Notes: generated by a model not told the origin, from the letters alone. 32,757 nt of DNA from UMGS1933 sp051891435 (GCA_051891435.1 JBJFFE010000064.1:1-32757); one strand, 5' to 3'. Numbered from the stretch's first letter, positions 1 to 9,457 are shown. Translations and numbers: made by a program.

Positions 1-26
1 CGCCCAAGAGTGCGACCCCTACACCT
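1..26. repeat. End of a GC-rich intergenic palindromic repeat, cut by the window edge
   Basis: The reverse complement begins GTGTAGGGGTCGCACTC and closely matches the left part of the repeat at 24223-24299 (TGTAGGGTTCGCACTC). It is much richer in G+C than its surroundings, and its partner arm would lie outside the window. I read it as one copy of a REP-like palindrome family also seen near 12.77, 24.25 and 28.26 kb. Confidence 0.55.
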
Positions 27-59
27 TCTAAAATAAATTATACAAATTACAATTTCTTA

Positions 60-88
60 TTGCAAACTATTGTTAATTAAATTATAAT
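60..88 (+). promoter_or_regulatory. Sigma-A-type promoter of fhs
   Basis: A TTGCAA -35 box (60-65) and a perfect TATAAT -10 box (83-88) are separated by 17 bp. They lie just upstream of the GGAGGTG ribosome site at 106-112 and the fhs ATG. Confidence 0.7.
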
Positions 89-116
89 ATAAACAGATTA
101 AATATGGAGGTGTTTT

Positions 117-1784
117 ATGAAGTCTGATATTGAGATTGCACAAAATACTAAATTAAAAAATATTAATGAAATAGCTAAAACAGCTGGTATTGATGAGAAA
201 TATCTTGATTATTATGGTAAATATAAAGCAAAAATTGATTTAAATTTGCTTGAAGAAAAGAAAAATAAATCTGGTAAGTTGGTTCTAGTTACTGCAATTA
301 ATCCTACTCCTGCTGGTGAAGGTAAAACTACAACTACTATTGGTCTAGCAGATGGTCTTAAAAAACTTAATAAAAATGTAGTGGTTGCTTTAAGAGAACC
401 TTCATTAGGTCCTGTTTTTGGAGTTAAGGGGGGAGCTACTGGTGGTGGATATGCACAAGTTGCTCCTATGGAGGATATTAATTTACATTTTACTGGTGAT
501 TTTCACGCAATAGGTGCCGCAAATAATCTTCTTGCAGCAATGCTTGATAACCATATTTTTCAAGGAAATTCTTTACAAATTGACCCAAGTAAAATAACTT
601 GGAAACGTGCAGTAGATATGAACGATAGACAGCTTAGAAATATTGAAGATGGTCTTGGTGGAGGTAAAAATGGTGTTCCAAGAAAAGATGGTTTTGATAT
701 AACTGTTGCCTCAGAGATTATGGCAATTCTTTGTTTATCTACTTCTATTTCAGATTTAAAAGAAAGACTTTCTAGAATTATTGTTGGTTATACTTTTGAT
801 GATAAGCCAGTAACTGCTGGTGATTTGAAAGCCCAAGGAGCAATGACAGCACTTTTAAAAGAAGCAATAAAACCTAATTTAGTTCAAACATTAGAAGGAA
901 CTCCTGCTATAGTTCATGGTGGCCCTTTTGCAAATATTGCTCATGGTTGTAATTCAGTTCTTGCTACAAAAATGGCAATGAGCTTAGGCGATTATGCAAT
1001 TACCGAAGCTGGTTTTGGTGCAGATTTAGGTGCAGAAAAGTTTTTAGATATTAAATGTAGATTAGCTAATTTAAAACCTTCCTCAGTTGTTATAGTTGCT
1101 ACTATTCGTGCACTAAAAATGCATGGTGGTATGGAAAAGCCAGAACTTGCAAATGAAAATTTGGATGCTTTGGAAAAAGGATTACCAAATTTACTACAAC
1201 ATATTTCTAATATAACTAATGTTTATAAATTGCCTGCTGTTGTTGCAATTAATAAATTTGAAACAGATACTAAAAATGAAATTACTTTACTTACTAATGA
1301 ATGTAAAGCCTTAGGAGTAAATGTTGTTTTATCTGATGTTTGGGCAAATGGTGGAAATGGTGGAATTGACCTTGCAAAAGAGGTTATAAATTTATGTGAA
1401 AGAGATAATGATTTTTCATTCTGCTATAAAGATAATTTATCTATTAAAGAAAAAATAAATGCAGTTGTAACTAAAATTTATGGTGGTAAATCCACAGTTT
1501 ACACAGAAGATGCGGAAAAAGAAATTAAAAAACTAGAAGAACTTGGTTTTAGCTCACTTCCTGTGTGTATTGCGAAAACTCAATATAGTTTTTCAGACGA
1601 TAGCAATAAACTTGGTGCACCAAAGAACTTTACAGTAACTGTTAGAAATGTAAAAGTGTCGGCTGGTGCTGGTTTTATAGTTGTGCTAACTGGTAATATT
1701 TTAACAATGCCTGGACTTCCTAAAATCCCAGCAGCAGAGAGTATTGATATAGACGATAATGGGAAAATAATTGGATTATTTTAA
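117..1784 (+). CDS. fhs: Formate--tetrahydrofolate ligase
   Basis: Cytoplasmic enzyme that makes 10-formyl-tetrahydrofolate from formate, THF and ATP. It feeds purine and fMet synthesis and, in acetogenic or purine-fermenting clostridia, the methyl branch of one-carbon metabolism. The 555-residue length is the usual family size. The nucleotide-binding loop PTPAGEGKTTTT lies near residues 62-73, and the conserved REPSLGPVFG and GGPFANIAHGCNS blocks are intact. The ATG is preceded by GGAGGTG at good spacing. The gene appears monocistronic, with its own promoter at 60-88. Its stop codon overlaps the convergent cwlD stop by a few bases. It contains no in-frame CGG codon. Confidence 0.97.
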   Translation: MKSDIEIAQNTKLKNINEIAKTAGIDEKYLDYYGKYKAKIDLNLLEEKKNKSGKLVLVTAINPTPAGEGKTTTTIGLADGLKKLNKNVVVALREPSLGPVFGVKGGATGGGYAQVAPMEDINLHFTGDFHAIGAANNLLAAMLDNHIFQGNSLQIDPSKITWKRAVDMNDRQLRNIEDGLGGGKNGVPRKDGFDITVASEIMAILCLSTSISDLKERLSRIIVGYTFDDKPVTAGDLKAQGAMTALLKEAIKPNLVQTLEGTPAIVHGGPFANIAHGCNSVLATKMAMSLGDYAITEAGFGADLGAEKFLDIKCRLANLKPSSVVIVATIRALKMHGGMEKPELANENLDALEKGLPNLLQHISNITNVYKLPAVVAINKFETDTKNEITLLTNECKALGVNVVLSDVWANGGNGGIDLAKEVINLCERDNDFSFCYKDNLSIKEKINAVVTKIYGGKSTVYTEDAEKEIKKLEELGFSSLPVCIAKTQYSFSDDSNKLGAPKNFTVTVRNVKVSAGAGFIVVLTGNILTMPGLPKIPAAESIDIDDNGKIIGLF

Positions 1785-2492
1785 TAAAAATAATTCATTA
1801 TTCCCACAAATATTCCCCAAGCCAGTTTGTCTTGATATTCGTCTGTTTGTAATAATTTTTCTTCCTCTTCATTTGATAAAAATCCACATTCTACAATTGC
1901 GGTTGGTATTTCTACATGGTCTATTATATAAATATTTTCTATTTTTAAAGATTCTCTTTTATTTTCTTTTTGAATTGTTTCATTTAATCCGTTTTGTAAA
2001 CACTCTGCTAATTTTTTGCTTTCCTCATTTCCATTTTTAAAAAATGTTTGCCACCCCCAGTATTGCTTTTGTGGAATCTTATTTAAGTGTATGGATACAA
2101 ATATATCTGCTGATGATTCATTTCCTATTTTTACTCTATTTTTTATATCCGATACCTTCATTTCCCTTATTGTTTTACTACCTTCATCATATATTCCATT
2201 ATCGTCTGACCTAGTTAGAATTACTGTTGCTCCTGATTCTTCTAGTAAATTTTGTACTTTTAATGCAATATTTAAATTTATTTTTGCCTCTGTTATGCCT
2301 TCATCACTTGATGCACCGTTCGTCTGGATATCCGTGGCCTGAGTCTAATATTATTACTTTATTTTCTACTGGTAGAGCAACTGTAGATACTGTTTCCCTC
2401 TTTAAATTCATATTTATTATTCCTATAATTCCTACTAATAAAATTATACAAATAAATATTGTAATTATATATTTTTTTCTTAAAACTATCAT
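1781..2492 (-). CDS. cwlD: CwlD-type N-acetylmuramoyl-L-alanine amidase, read through a +1 frameshift at CGG
   Basis: Amidase_3-family zinc amidase; CwlD homologues act on spore cortex peptidoglycan to prepare muramic lactam. The coding path is complement(join(1781..2317,2319..2492)). The 58 codons from ATG 2492 (AAGGGTGA upstream) encode an N-terminal membrane anchor and the first zinc motif DSGHGYPDE. Codon 59 is CGG. Dropping its C gives GGT and a clean continuation GASSDEGITEAK with the Glu ligand, then SIHLN and the catalytic VECGFLSN. The total of 236 residues is close to B. subtilis CwlD. Without the shift, translation stops three codons after CGG and yields a 62-residue stub with a single zinc ligand. 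The downstream 178 codons show no further damage, which argues against a decaying pseudogene. The gene converges on fhs. Confidence 0.88.
2315..2318 (-). other. Putative +1 frameshift site CGGT in cwlD
   Basis: The zero frame reads GAC GAA CGG TGC and ends at TGA 2304-2306. Skipping the C at 2318 reads GGT (Gly) and restores the amidase, with PDE-G-ASSDEG matching the Gly position of the family motif. I see no Shine-Dalgarno-like stimulator directly upstream. Confidence 0.75.
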
Positions 2493-2523
2493 AAAATCAC
2501 CCTTTTTTATTTGGAGCGAGCAT

Positions 2524-2560
2524 GAAAAAGCCCCCATATAATTTATATGAAGGCTTTTAT
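2524..2560 (-). terminator. Intrinsic terminator after the GGDEF gene
   Basis: AAAAGCC and GGCTTTT arms enclose an inner CATATAA/TTATATG stem. On the minus strand the hairpin is followed by a short T run. It lies between the GGDEF gene and cwlD, so cwlD probably has its own promoter or depends on readthrough. Confidence 0.65.
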
Positions 2561-2600
2561 CAATTATTCTTCTAATAAAAGGCTGTGAAGTTTCTGACTA

Positions 2601-3533
2601 TTATTCATGCACTCTTCTATTTACCGCGTAGCAACTTCCCTGCATAGATTTTGCTAAATGTTTGATTTGTGCTCCAACTTCGCCAATTTCTAATATGTTT
2701 GAAAATCTATTTTTTTCTGCTATTACTACTCCTATAGATAATGAAGTCAATGGAAATTCCTCCATTATTCCCTTTCTATTTTGTATTTCTAAATATCCTT
2801 TTTTTAGATCTTCTTCATTGAAAAAGTTTTTTACCTCTGCGTCGAATTCTGCTAATATATTTTGACATATATTTTCATAATTTACTTCCCCATCCAGAAT
2901 TGCAACAAAATCATCGCCCCCTATATGGCCAACAAAAGCATCTGAATCTTGTATATTATATACATTATTCATTATAATTTTTGCTGTTAATTTTATGATC
3001 TCGTCTCCATTTACAAATCCATACACATCATTATAAGCTTTAAAATTATCTAAATCTAAATATAGTACTGTAAAATCTTCTTTCATTGAAAGTCTTTTCT
3101 TTAATTCAGATTGAATTTTAACATTCCCTGGCAAACCTGTAAGAGGGCTTACTGTTCTATTTACTGTTAATAGTCTAGCTATATTTTTTATTGTATAATA
3201 TAAATACTCCTCTCCCAATGATTTTTCTACAAAATATTCTACAGAATTTTTTATTATTTCGAGTTTATGCCCAATTTCTTCATTTGAAGATACTACTATT
3301 ATTGGTGTAATTGTATTATCGGCATCATTCCTAATTTTAGAACATAATTCACCTAATTTATCTTGTAAATGATCTTCATTTATTATTATTAAATCTGGTA
3401 TTTCTTTTAATACACAATCAATCCTTTGTGATTCCACACATTTAAATTTAAAGCTTTTGTCATCTTTAAACATTTCTCTTAAATCATTTAATAATTTTAT
3501 AGTGGTATCAAAAATATAGATTTGTTTAACCAT
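2601..3533 (-). CDS. Receiver-like domain plus GGDEF domain protein (probable diguanylate cyclase)
   Basis: 310 residues. Residues 1-120 resemble a response-regulator receiver fold (IYIFDTTIK, PDLIIINEDH, TPIIVVSSNEE, VEYFVEKSL). The position at the end of strand 3 where the phospho-Asp normally sits reads N-E, so phosphorylation is doubtful. A GGDEF domain follows, with SPLTGLPGN near 128, YLDLDNFKAYND near 160 and GHIGGDDFVAI near 206. GGDDF is a tolerated active-site variant, and no RxxD inhibitory site precedes it. It probably makes cyclic di-GMP; activity is inferred from the motif. ATG 3533 has AGGAGA upstream. It starts 20 nt after the preceding gene and is likely in the same transcript. 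It is soluble and lacks membrane segments. Confidence 0.85.
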   Translation of the reverse strand: MVKQIYIFDTTIKLLNDLREMFKDDKSFKFKCVESQRIDCVLKEIPDLIIINEDHLQDKLGELCSKIRNDADNTITPIIVVSSNEEIGHKLEIIKNSVEYFVEKSLGEEYLYYTIKNIARLLTVNRTVSPLTGLPGNVKIQSELKKRLSMKEDFTVLYLDLDNFKAYNDVYGFVNGDEIIKLTAKIIMNNVYNIQDSDAFVGHIGGDDFVAILDGEVNYENICQNILAEFDAEVKNFFNEEDLKKGYLEIQNRKGIMEEFPLTSLSIGVVIAEKNRFSNILEIGEVGAQIKHLAKSMQGSCYAVNRRVHE

Positions 3534-3553
3534 TTTATTCTCCTATCTTCTGT

Positions 3554-4540
3554 TTATTCTCCTATTTCATATGTGCATTTCCCTGTAAACGTTTTACTTG
3601 AATAATTTTCTAAATTATCTTCGTCTTCAACATCTTCTGATAAAGTTTCTAAACTATATGCAGTAACTTGTACTAGGTTTTCTCCTTCTTGTATTGGGAA
3701 ATCTAGTTCTATTGTTGTTTTGTTTTTATCATATTTTGAGTAATTTTCATCATATACATATAAATCGTTATTAATTATATATTCTATTCTTTTGAAGCCC
3801 ATATCGTGTGTTACTGTTACACGAACTATTTCACCATATCTTATTACTTTTATTTCTGGTTCATTTACTCCAGTGATAAGTTTCGAAAGTTCTTCTTTGT
3901 TTCCTGAAATATCAAATACTTTAATTATAAGCTTATATGTTCCTCTTTTTATATCTATTTCTACAGTAATTTCTTTATTGTTCTCTTCGTCTGCGTTAAC
4001 TATTACTTCTTGTTCATCTTCCCATTGATATTTTAAATAAGCTATTCCATTATCATCTGATGCTTTTATTTGTAATTTTGAATCTACTATAGTTATTGAA
4101 TCTATTTTTGGTTTTTGGTTATCTATATCTAATTTAAATTCTTCTGTTTTTTCATTCTTTACACCTTTTGCCGACACTACTTCTACTTTTAAAATATTGT
4201 TTGAATTTTCTGGTATATCTATTATTCTTTCAAAATTAGTTGATCCATTTAGATTAACTTTGTTTTCTTGTTCTTCATTCCAAGTATATATTATATAACT
4301 TATTCCATCTTCACAATTTGCTTTAATTGTAACTTCTCTTGTGTCTTCGTTTTCTCTTGCTATTACTATTTCTGGGATAACTCCATTTTCTTGTTTATCA
4401 TCATTTAAAGCAAAAACTTTTAATGCAATAATTGCTACTGCTATTAGAATTATTGCAATACAAAAGACAACAATTATTTTTCTTGTATCTGTTTTATTAT
4501 AATTATTATTATCATTATTGGTAAATAAAATTTGGTTCAT
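3554..4540 (-). CDS. Membrane-anchored Ig-like domain protein, unknown function
   Basis: 328 residues. A short Asn-rich cytoplasmic tail is followed by one transmembrane helix (about residues 21-46, IIVVFCIAIILIAVAIIAL) and an acidic extracellular part. That part looks like three or four bacterial Ig-like (Big/DUF4959-type) beta domains, with repeated patterns such as ISYIIYTWNEEQE and IAYLKYQWEDEQE and the linker DNQKPKIDSITI. No catalytic motif is visible. It is co-oriented with the receiver-GGDEF gene 20 nt downstream and may be its extracytoplasmic partner, but that is inference. The ATG has AAGAGGT a few bases upstream. The 3' end carries ATAGGAGAATAAA, and a second near-identical copy forms the ribosome site of the next gene. 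Confidence 0.75.
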   Translation of the reverse strand: MNQILFTNNDNNNYNKTDTRKIIVVFCIAIILIAVAIIALKVFALNDDKQENGVIPEIVIARENEDTREVTIKANCEDGISYIIYTWNEEQENKVNLNGSTNFERIIDIPENSNNILKVEVVSAKGVKNEKTEEFKLDIDNQKPKIDSITIVDSKLQIKASDDNGIAYLKYQWEDEQEVIVNADEENNKEITVEIDIKRGTYKLIIKVFDISGNKEELSKLITGVNEPEIKVIRYGEIVRVTVTHDMGFKRIEYIINNDLYVYDENYSKYDKNKTTIELDFPIQEGENLVQVTAYSLETLSEDVEDEDNLENYSSKTFTGKCTYEIGE

Positions 4541-4569
4541 AATACCTCTTCTTTCACAATATATCTTAA

Positions 4570-4599
4570 ATTATATCATATGTTTTTTATTTTTGTAAA
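4570..4599 (-). promoter_or_regulatory. Promoter of the Ig-like/GGDEF operon
   Basis: On the minus strand, TTTACA (4594-4599) and TATAAT (4570-4575) are separated by 18 bp, about 30 bp upstream of the ATG at 4540. Confidence 0.5.
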
Positions 4600-4621
4600 T
4601 ACAATTTTTGTGTTTTGTAAT

Positions 4622-4655
4622 AAAAAAGGTGTAATCTTAGATTACACCTTTTTTT
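4622..4655. terminator. Intrinsic terminator of the 4.7-9.3 kb surface-protein gene
   Basis: A near-perfect hairpin (GGTGTAATCT and its complement) is flanked by an A run and a T run, so it could work on both strands. It sits 2 bp beyond the stop of the surface-protein gene and isolates it from the downstream Ig-like gene. Confidence 0.8.
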
Positions 4656-4656
4656 A

Positions 4657-7600
4657 TTATAAAACATATTTCTTAATTAGTATTGCTCCTGCTGAGATTA
4701 TTGTAATACATAACATTATTATTCCTATATATGTCATATTTTTACCTGTTTTTAATGTTAAGATTACTAATGCAAAGTCATCATCGTCTTCTTGTTCTTT
4801 ATCATAATTTGGTATGTCTTCATTACCTGGCACAGAGTCTATATCTTCTACTCCTTTATAATCGTTATAGTCTTCTGTTATTGCTGCGATATTTTTCTTT
4901 AATCCTAAATTGTTTGCATCATTTATCCAAGTAAATACTACTGGAACTTCTGCACTTTCTCCTGGATTTAAAAGTTTTGTTTCTAATGCTCTTGTTGTAA
5001 TTTTTCCTTCTTCACTTAATGTCCATAATGGGTTATCTTCTGCTACAAATTTTAAACCTTGTGGTACATAGTCTGTGATTTCTGTTGCATATCCTGCAAT
5101 GTCTCCTTCATTTACAACTTTTATATTGTAAACAAATTTTACAACTGTTGATTTTAATTTTTTCTTGTCTATTGTAACTGATGCTACTGGCTCTTCTTCG
5201 CTATTATCTCTATATTCTTCGCCAGTTGCTTCGGTCTTTCCAACATTTGGTTTAAATCCTGTTTCTGTTGTAGTTGTTTTTCCGTCAACTGTAACAATGG
5301 TTTGTGTTACCCATTTAAATAATGCTAAATCAAATTCTTGCACATAAATGTATTCTTTATCTTGGTCATCTTCTCCTTCATTCCATTTATCTGGGATAGA
5401 GTCTTCGTCATCATCGCTATCATCTGTTATTTGTGCTTTATTTACAATTATTCTATCCTCATTATCTTCTGGAATATCTTTTTGTGATACTTTGAATACT
5501 ACTTTTATGTCTCTATGGTCTGGTTCCTCCATTGTTTCTTTATCAAACACTTCTAACAAATTACTGTTTTTACCAGTTTCTTCATCAATTGTTCCTTTTG
5601 CTTCTGATAGATAATCTGTTCTAATAACTTCTGCTTCTTCCACATTTTTTGTTTCTACAAGATTTCCTTCTTCATCATAATAGTACATTTTCCAGCCATA
5701 TTCTTTATTTGTTTCATCATCTGGTAAGAAGATTAATCCTTCTGGTATATCGTCTTCTATTTCTTCTGCATATCCTGCAATCGTTCCTTCATTATAAACT
5801 CTTATTGTATATGTTACATTATCATTATCTGTAACTTCAACTGGTGTTTTGTCATGTCTATATTTGTAATTTCCTTCTTCATCTATATAGAATTCTGGTA
5901 TTCTTGTGTCTACTTCCGTTTTATTTACACCTGTTATGAATTTTCTAAGTGCTAAGTCAAAGTATTTTAATTGTACTGGTTCATAATCGTCATCATCTTG
6001 TTGATATGTACTGTTTTCTTCTCTTAATTCATAATCAGTTAGGTCTACATTATTTGGCTGAGAATCTCTATCTGATACATTTACTTCTGTTCCTGTTTCA
6101 TCTACAGCTCTATCCCCACTTATTTCTGCAATATTTACAAGTATATCTTCACATGTATTTGGTGCAAGAACTATACATGTTACTTCTATTTCTTGGTAGA
6201 ATAATCCGTCATTTTCGTCATTTATACTTTGTTGATATAATTCTCCTTCTTCTGCTTCTGAACCATATTTTTTGATTAACTCATCTTTTAATGAATAAGA
6301 ATCTGTTATTTCTAATAAATTGTCTTTTCCTGTTACAATTGTAATATTAGATAAATCTTCGTTTGCCAAAAGCCCTTCTGTTTTAGCATCTTCTTCTGTT
6401 TTGTACCAACCCTCTTCTCCAACTAATGGTTGAGTATTAACATTTTCAGATTTTATTCTCCAAGCTTCGTTTCCTTTATATCCTAGTAAAAATCCTAATC
6501 CTTCTGGTATATAATCAGTAATTTCTGTTACATATCCGTCTAAATCACCTTCATTATATACTCTTAGTTTATATGTAATTATATCTCCTTGTTTTACTGT
6601 TAAAGCATTTTTAGGGTGAATATATTTTGCAGTTGTTTCGTTTCCTTGTAGTGACCTTGTATCTACTTCTGGTACTCTAGAAGTAAATTCTACATTTGCA
6701 CCTTTTCTTTCTATATTACTAATATATTTTCTTAAGGCAAGGTCGAAGTTCTTTCCTTTTAATACTAATTTCTCAAAGTCGTCATCATCTTCTTGACCTT
6801 TATAGTAGTTGTTGCTGTCTGTTAAGTCTTGTTTGTTATTGTTTCCTGTGTAGTCTGACATGTTATCTTTATTTACATCTGGTGTTGTTCCTGGTTTTGA
6901 ATCTCTATCTGTTATTTTCTCATTTTCTGCATTGTAGTCTTCTGATATCCATGCTACGTTTGTTAGTATTTGGTCTGTTTCTTCTACTTTTGCCGTTACT
7001 TTACATACTATTTCTACTGTTGTACTACTTGGCTGTCTTCCTTCTACTTTTGCTTCTAAGTTCGTATTATTAGCTGTCTCTTTTAGTGTTACTTTATTTG
7101 CTTCTTCATCGTAGCTTTCTAACTCATAGTTTCCACTTACTACTTCTACAAATTCTAATCCTGTTGGTAATTGGTCTACTATTTTTGTTGCTCTTCCTGC
7201 AACTTCTCCTTCATTGTATACTGTTAATTTGTATGTTACTAAGTCTCCTGTTTTTACTTCTACTGGGTCTTTTCTATGATTATATTCTGCTGTTTTTTTG
7301 CTTCCATTGTCTAATGCTGTTACATCTATTACTGGTTCTCTTGTATTTGTAACTTCTGTTGCTCCTATTTTTGTTATGTATTTTCTTAAAGCTAAGTCGA
7401 ATACTTTATCTGGCTCAATAATTACTCTTTCGTAATCATCATCGTCTTCAATCCATGGATTATTTTCATAATTTCTTATCTCGTCCTCTGTTAAGTTTTG
7501 AGGCTCTGAATCTCTATCTGGTGTATCTGTTTCTCCTACAGATAAGTCTTCACTTATTTCTGCAACATTTGGCAAAGTTATTCCAACTGTTGCATCATCT

Positions 7601-9306
7601 TTTATTTTACATTCTATTTGTAAATCAGCATAATATAATCCATCTGTTCCATCTACTGATTTTTGCCATAAATCATCTCTATCTACTAATTCTTGTGTCA
7701 TTGTAGGATCATATGCTTTTATTAATGTATCTTTTAGGTAATTTGTTTTTATTGTTTTTCCATCTTGTGATGGTACCCAACCATATTTTGTATTTATTTC
7801 ACTGTCTGTTACAAATTCTAAATCATCGCATAAATAATCAGTTACTTCTATAGCATATCCATCTAATTCACCTTCATTATATACTCTTATTGTATATAAA
7901 ATTGTATCTCCTCTTTTTAGGTAAATAGGTTCTTTTGAATGCTCATATTTTGCTGTTGTTGATGTACCATCTGCTAGTTTTTCTAAATATATTTCAGGTA
8001 TTCTATCTGCATTTGTTGTTCCATTTGTTGCAGTTATAAATTTTCTTAAAGCTAAGTCAAATTCTTTTTCTGGTTCTTCTTCTTTGTGTACTATAACATT
8101 ATCTGTTCCTGGATTAGGAATTTGTTCTTTTTCCACTTTTAATACTGGTTGGTCGTCTGCCTCTGCAACCCAAAGTGTTGCATTAGTTTTATAGTAATAA
8201 GAATTATAATTAATGCTTATATCAAAATCACTTATATTAGAGATATTTAAAATTGTTATATAAAATTCATCTCCTGCAATCATGTCTTGTAAGTTTTTAC
8301 TTCTATCTAAAGCACTTCCTATTGCATCTGATAAATATACATTAGTATTATCAATTTGTAGTTCTTGCCAATCTGCTTGTTCTGTATTTGTTTTATATTT
8401 TAAAGCATATGAGAATGTATATTCTATGTTTCCTTTTTGTATTTCGTTTATTTTAAATGGTCCAACTACATATGCATTTGAATTTGAAACTGTTTTTCGT
8501 TCAATTGTAGGTTCTAGTGTTTTATCTAATTCCATTTTTTCTGGTATCGATGCTTCAATTTCTGTTGTTGCATTGTCTATAAAATATTTATAGAGTTTTG
8601 TTATTTGTCCTGCTCTTGTTTTGTTATATGAAGCATCATCATTATTGTAATCTGGCTCGTTTCCACTTATTCTTAATAAATTTTCTAATTCTATGGTACT
8701 AGGTAATGATACTGAATTTTCCTTACTATTTTCATCGTAGTTTGTAAAATACCAAAGTGCTATTTGTTGAATTACTTCTATATCATCATCAGTTAATTTT
8801 GAATTTGTTATTCCTGCATCTGTTAGTAAGTCATTTTTTAAATCTTCAGCAAACTCAGATTTTGGTAGGTACATATTTTCTGCAATCCAACAAATTGCAT
8901 TATAATTTGCTTCTGGTATATCATATTCAATTGTATCTTTAAAATAATTCATTACTGTTTCTTTATCACTTAAATCTGCTATTTTTGTATAATCTACTCC
9001 AGCTGCTACAATTTCTTCTTCACTTCCAAATCCTAGTCCACCTCTTAAACAGTAATAAGCACTATTAAAACTTAACTTTCCATCTGCATCTTGCTCTCCA
9101 ATTTTGAAAATAGTTTGTATTGTTTGCCTAATAAGAGTATAAATGTCATTTGCTGCTGTTCCGTCTCCATCATCATCTTCATAAGGTCTTTCAAATTGAA
9201 TATTTAATTTAACTGTTTCTACTGCTTGGCTTATTGTTGGTAAAAATACTTGCATAATCATAAGTATTGCAATAACTAAAGTTAATACTTTTCTTGTTTT
9301 TTTCAT
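4657..9306 (-). CDS. Giant surface protein: thioester domain plus five DUF11-type repeats
   Basis: 1549 residues. The signal peptide ends about residue 28 (ISQA). Residues 30-250 look like a thioester (TQXA) domain: Cys86 in AYYCLRGG and Gln181 in IQQIALWYF occupy the places of the Cys and Gln that form the internal thioester in Gram-positive adhesins. Five modules of about 210-260 residues follow, each opening with FDLALRK or FDLALFK (near 415, 637, 854, 1115 and 1324) and carrying the DUF11 pattern YNEG-x-x-x-GYA-x-E-x-x-D-x-x-P-x-GL. Asp/Glu-rich strings (EDDDDFE) separate them. The C-terminus is LKTG, a hydrophobic helix, then KKYVL, with no LPXTG. I start at ATG 9306 because GGTGG lies 8 bp upstream; GTG 9318 overlaps that site. 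It is probably a wall- or membrane-tethered adhesin. It has its own promoter and terminator. Confidence 0.88.
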   Translation of the reverse strand: MKKTRKVLTLVIAILMIMQVFLPTISQAVETVKLNIQFERPYEDDDGDGTAANDIYTLIRQTIQTIFKIGEQDADGKLSFNSAYYCLRGGLGFGSEEEIVAAGVDYTKIADLSDKETVMNYFKDTIEYDIPEANYNAICWIAENMYLPKSEFAEDLKNDLLTDAGITNSKLTDDDIEVIQQIALWYFTNYDENSKENSVSLPSTIELENLLRISGNEPDYNNDDASYNKTRAGQITKLYKYFIDNATTEIEASIPEKMELDKTLEPTIERKTVSNSNAYVVGPFKINEIQKGNIEYTFSYALKYKTNTEQADWQELQIDNTNVYLSDAIGSALDRSKNLQDMIAGDEFYITILNISNISDFDISINYNSYYYKTNATLWVAEADDQPVLKVEKEQIPNPGTDNVIVHKEEEPEKEFDLALRKFITATNGTTNADRIPEIYLEKLADGTSTTAKYEHSKEPIYLKRGDTILYTIRVYNEGELDGYAIEVTDYLCDDLEFVTDSEINTKYGWVPSQDGKTIKTNYLKDTLIKAYDPTMTQELVDRDDLWQKSVDGTDGLYYADLQIECKIKDDATVGITLPNVAEISEDLSVGETDTPDRDSEPQNLTEDEIRNYENNPWIEDDDDYERVIIEPDKVFDLALRKYITKIGATEVTNTREPVIDVTALDNGSKKTAEYNHRKDPVEVKTGDLVTYKLTVYNEGEVAGRATKIVDQLPTGLEFVEVVSGNYELESYDEEANKVTLKETANNTNLEAKVEGRQPSSTTVEIVCKVTAKVEETDQILTNVAWISEDYNAENEKITDRDSKPGTTPDVNKDNMSDYTGNNNKQDLTDSNNYYKGQEDDDDFEKLVLKGKNFDLALRKYISNIERKGANVEFTSRVPEVDTRSLQGNETTAKYIHPKNALTVKQGDIITYKLRVYNEGDLDGYVTEITDYIPEGLGFLLGYKGNEAWRIKSENVNTQPLVGEEGWYKTEEDAKTEGLLANEDLSNITIVTGKDNLLEITDSYSLKDELIKKYGSEAEEGELYQQSINDENDGLFYQEIEVTCIVLAPNTCEDILVNIAEISGDRAVDETGTEVNVSDRDSQPNNVDLTDYELREENSTYQQDDDDYEPVQLKYFDLALRKFITGVNKTEVDTRIPEFYIDEEGNYKYRHDKTPVEVTDNDNVTYTIRVYNEGTIAGYAEEIEDDIPEGLIFLPDDETNKEYGWKMYYYDEEGNLVETKNVEEAEVIRTDYLSEAKGTIDEETGKNSNLLEVFDKETMEEPDHRDIKVVFKVSQKDIPEDNEDRIIVNKAQITDDSDDDEDSIPDKWNEGEDDQDKEYIYVQEFDLALFKWVTQTIVTVDGKTTTTETGFKPNVGKTEATGEEYRDNSEEEPVASVTIDKKKLKSTVVKFVYNIKVVNEGDIAGYATEITDYVPQGLKFVAEDNPLWTLSEEGKITTRALETKLLNPGESAEVPVVFTWINDANNLGLKKNIAAITEDYNDYKGVEDIDSVPGNEDIPNYDKEQEDDDDFALVILTLKTGKNMTYIGIIMLCITIISAGAILIKKYVL

Positions 9307-9336
9307 AAACATACCCACCTTTTTTTATTATCTTAT

Positions 9337-9364
9337 ATTATATATATTTTTTCTGTAAAATCAA
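9337..9364 (-). promoter_or_regulatory. Promoter of the 4.7-9.3 kb surface-protein gene
   Basis: On the minus strand, TTGATT (9359-9364) and TATAAT (9337-9342) are 16 bp apart, about 30 bp upstream of the ATG. Its upstream region matches that of the second adhesin operon in spacing and sequence. Confidence 0.65.
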
Positions 9365-9401
9365 TACTTCAATTTTTATAATATTTTCTTTAATTTCTAT
9401 T

Positions 9402-9457
9402 CTTTTACGGAACTTTAATTTTAAGATTTTAATGTATTATATTACATTTGTGTTACA
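9402..9457 (-). promoter_or_regulatory. Shared upstream element: CCGTAAA motif plus 11-bp-period direct repeat
   Basis: The minus strand carries AGTTCCGTAAAAG (CCG at 9408-9410) and, 34 bp further upstream, two TGTAA half-sites (9442-9446, 9453-9457) exactly 11 bp apart. The same two parts at the same 34-bp offset occur at 21657-21712 before the other adhesin operon. A direct repeat with one-helical-turn period is the usual form of an OmpR/PhoP-type response-regulator site, so I read this as an activator site. The 9365-9620 intergenic stretch is otherwise AT-rich with no gene that I can support. Confidence 0.5.
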
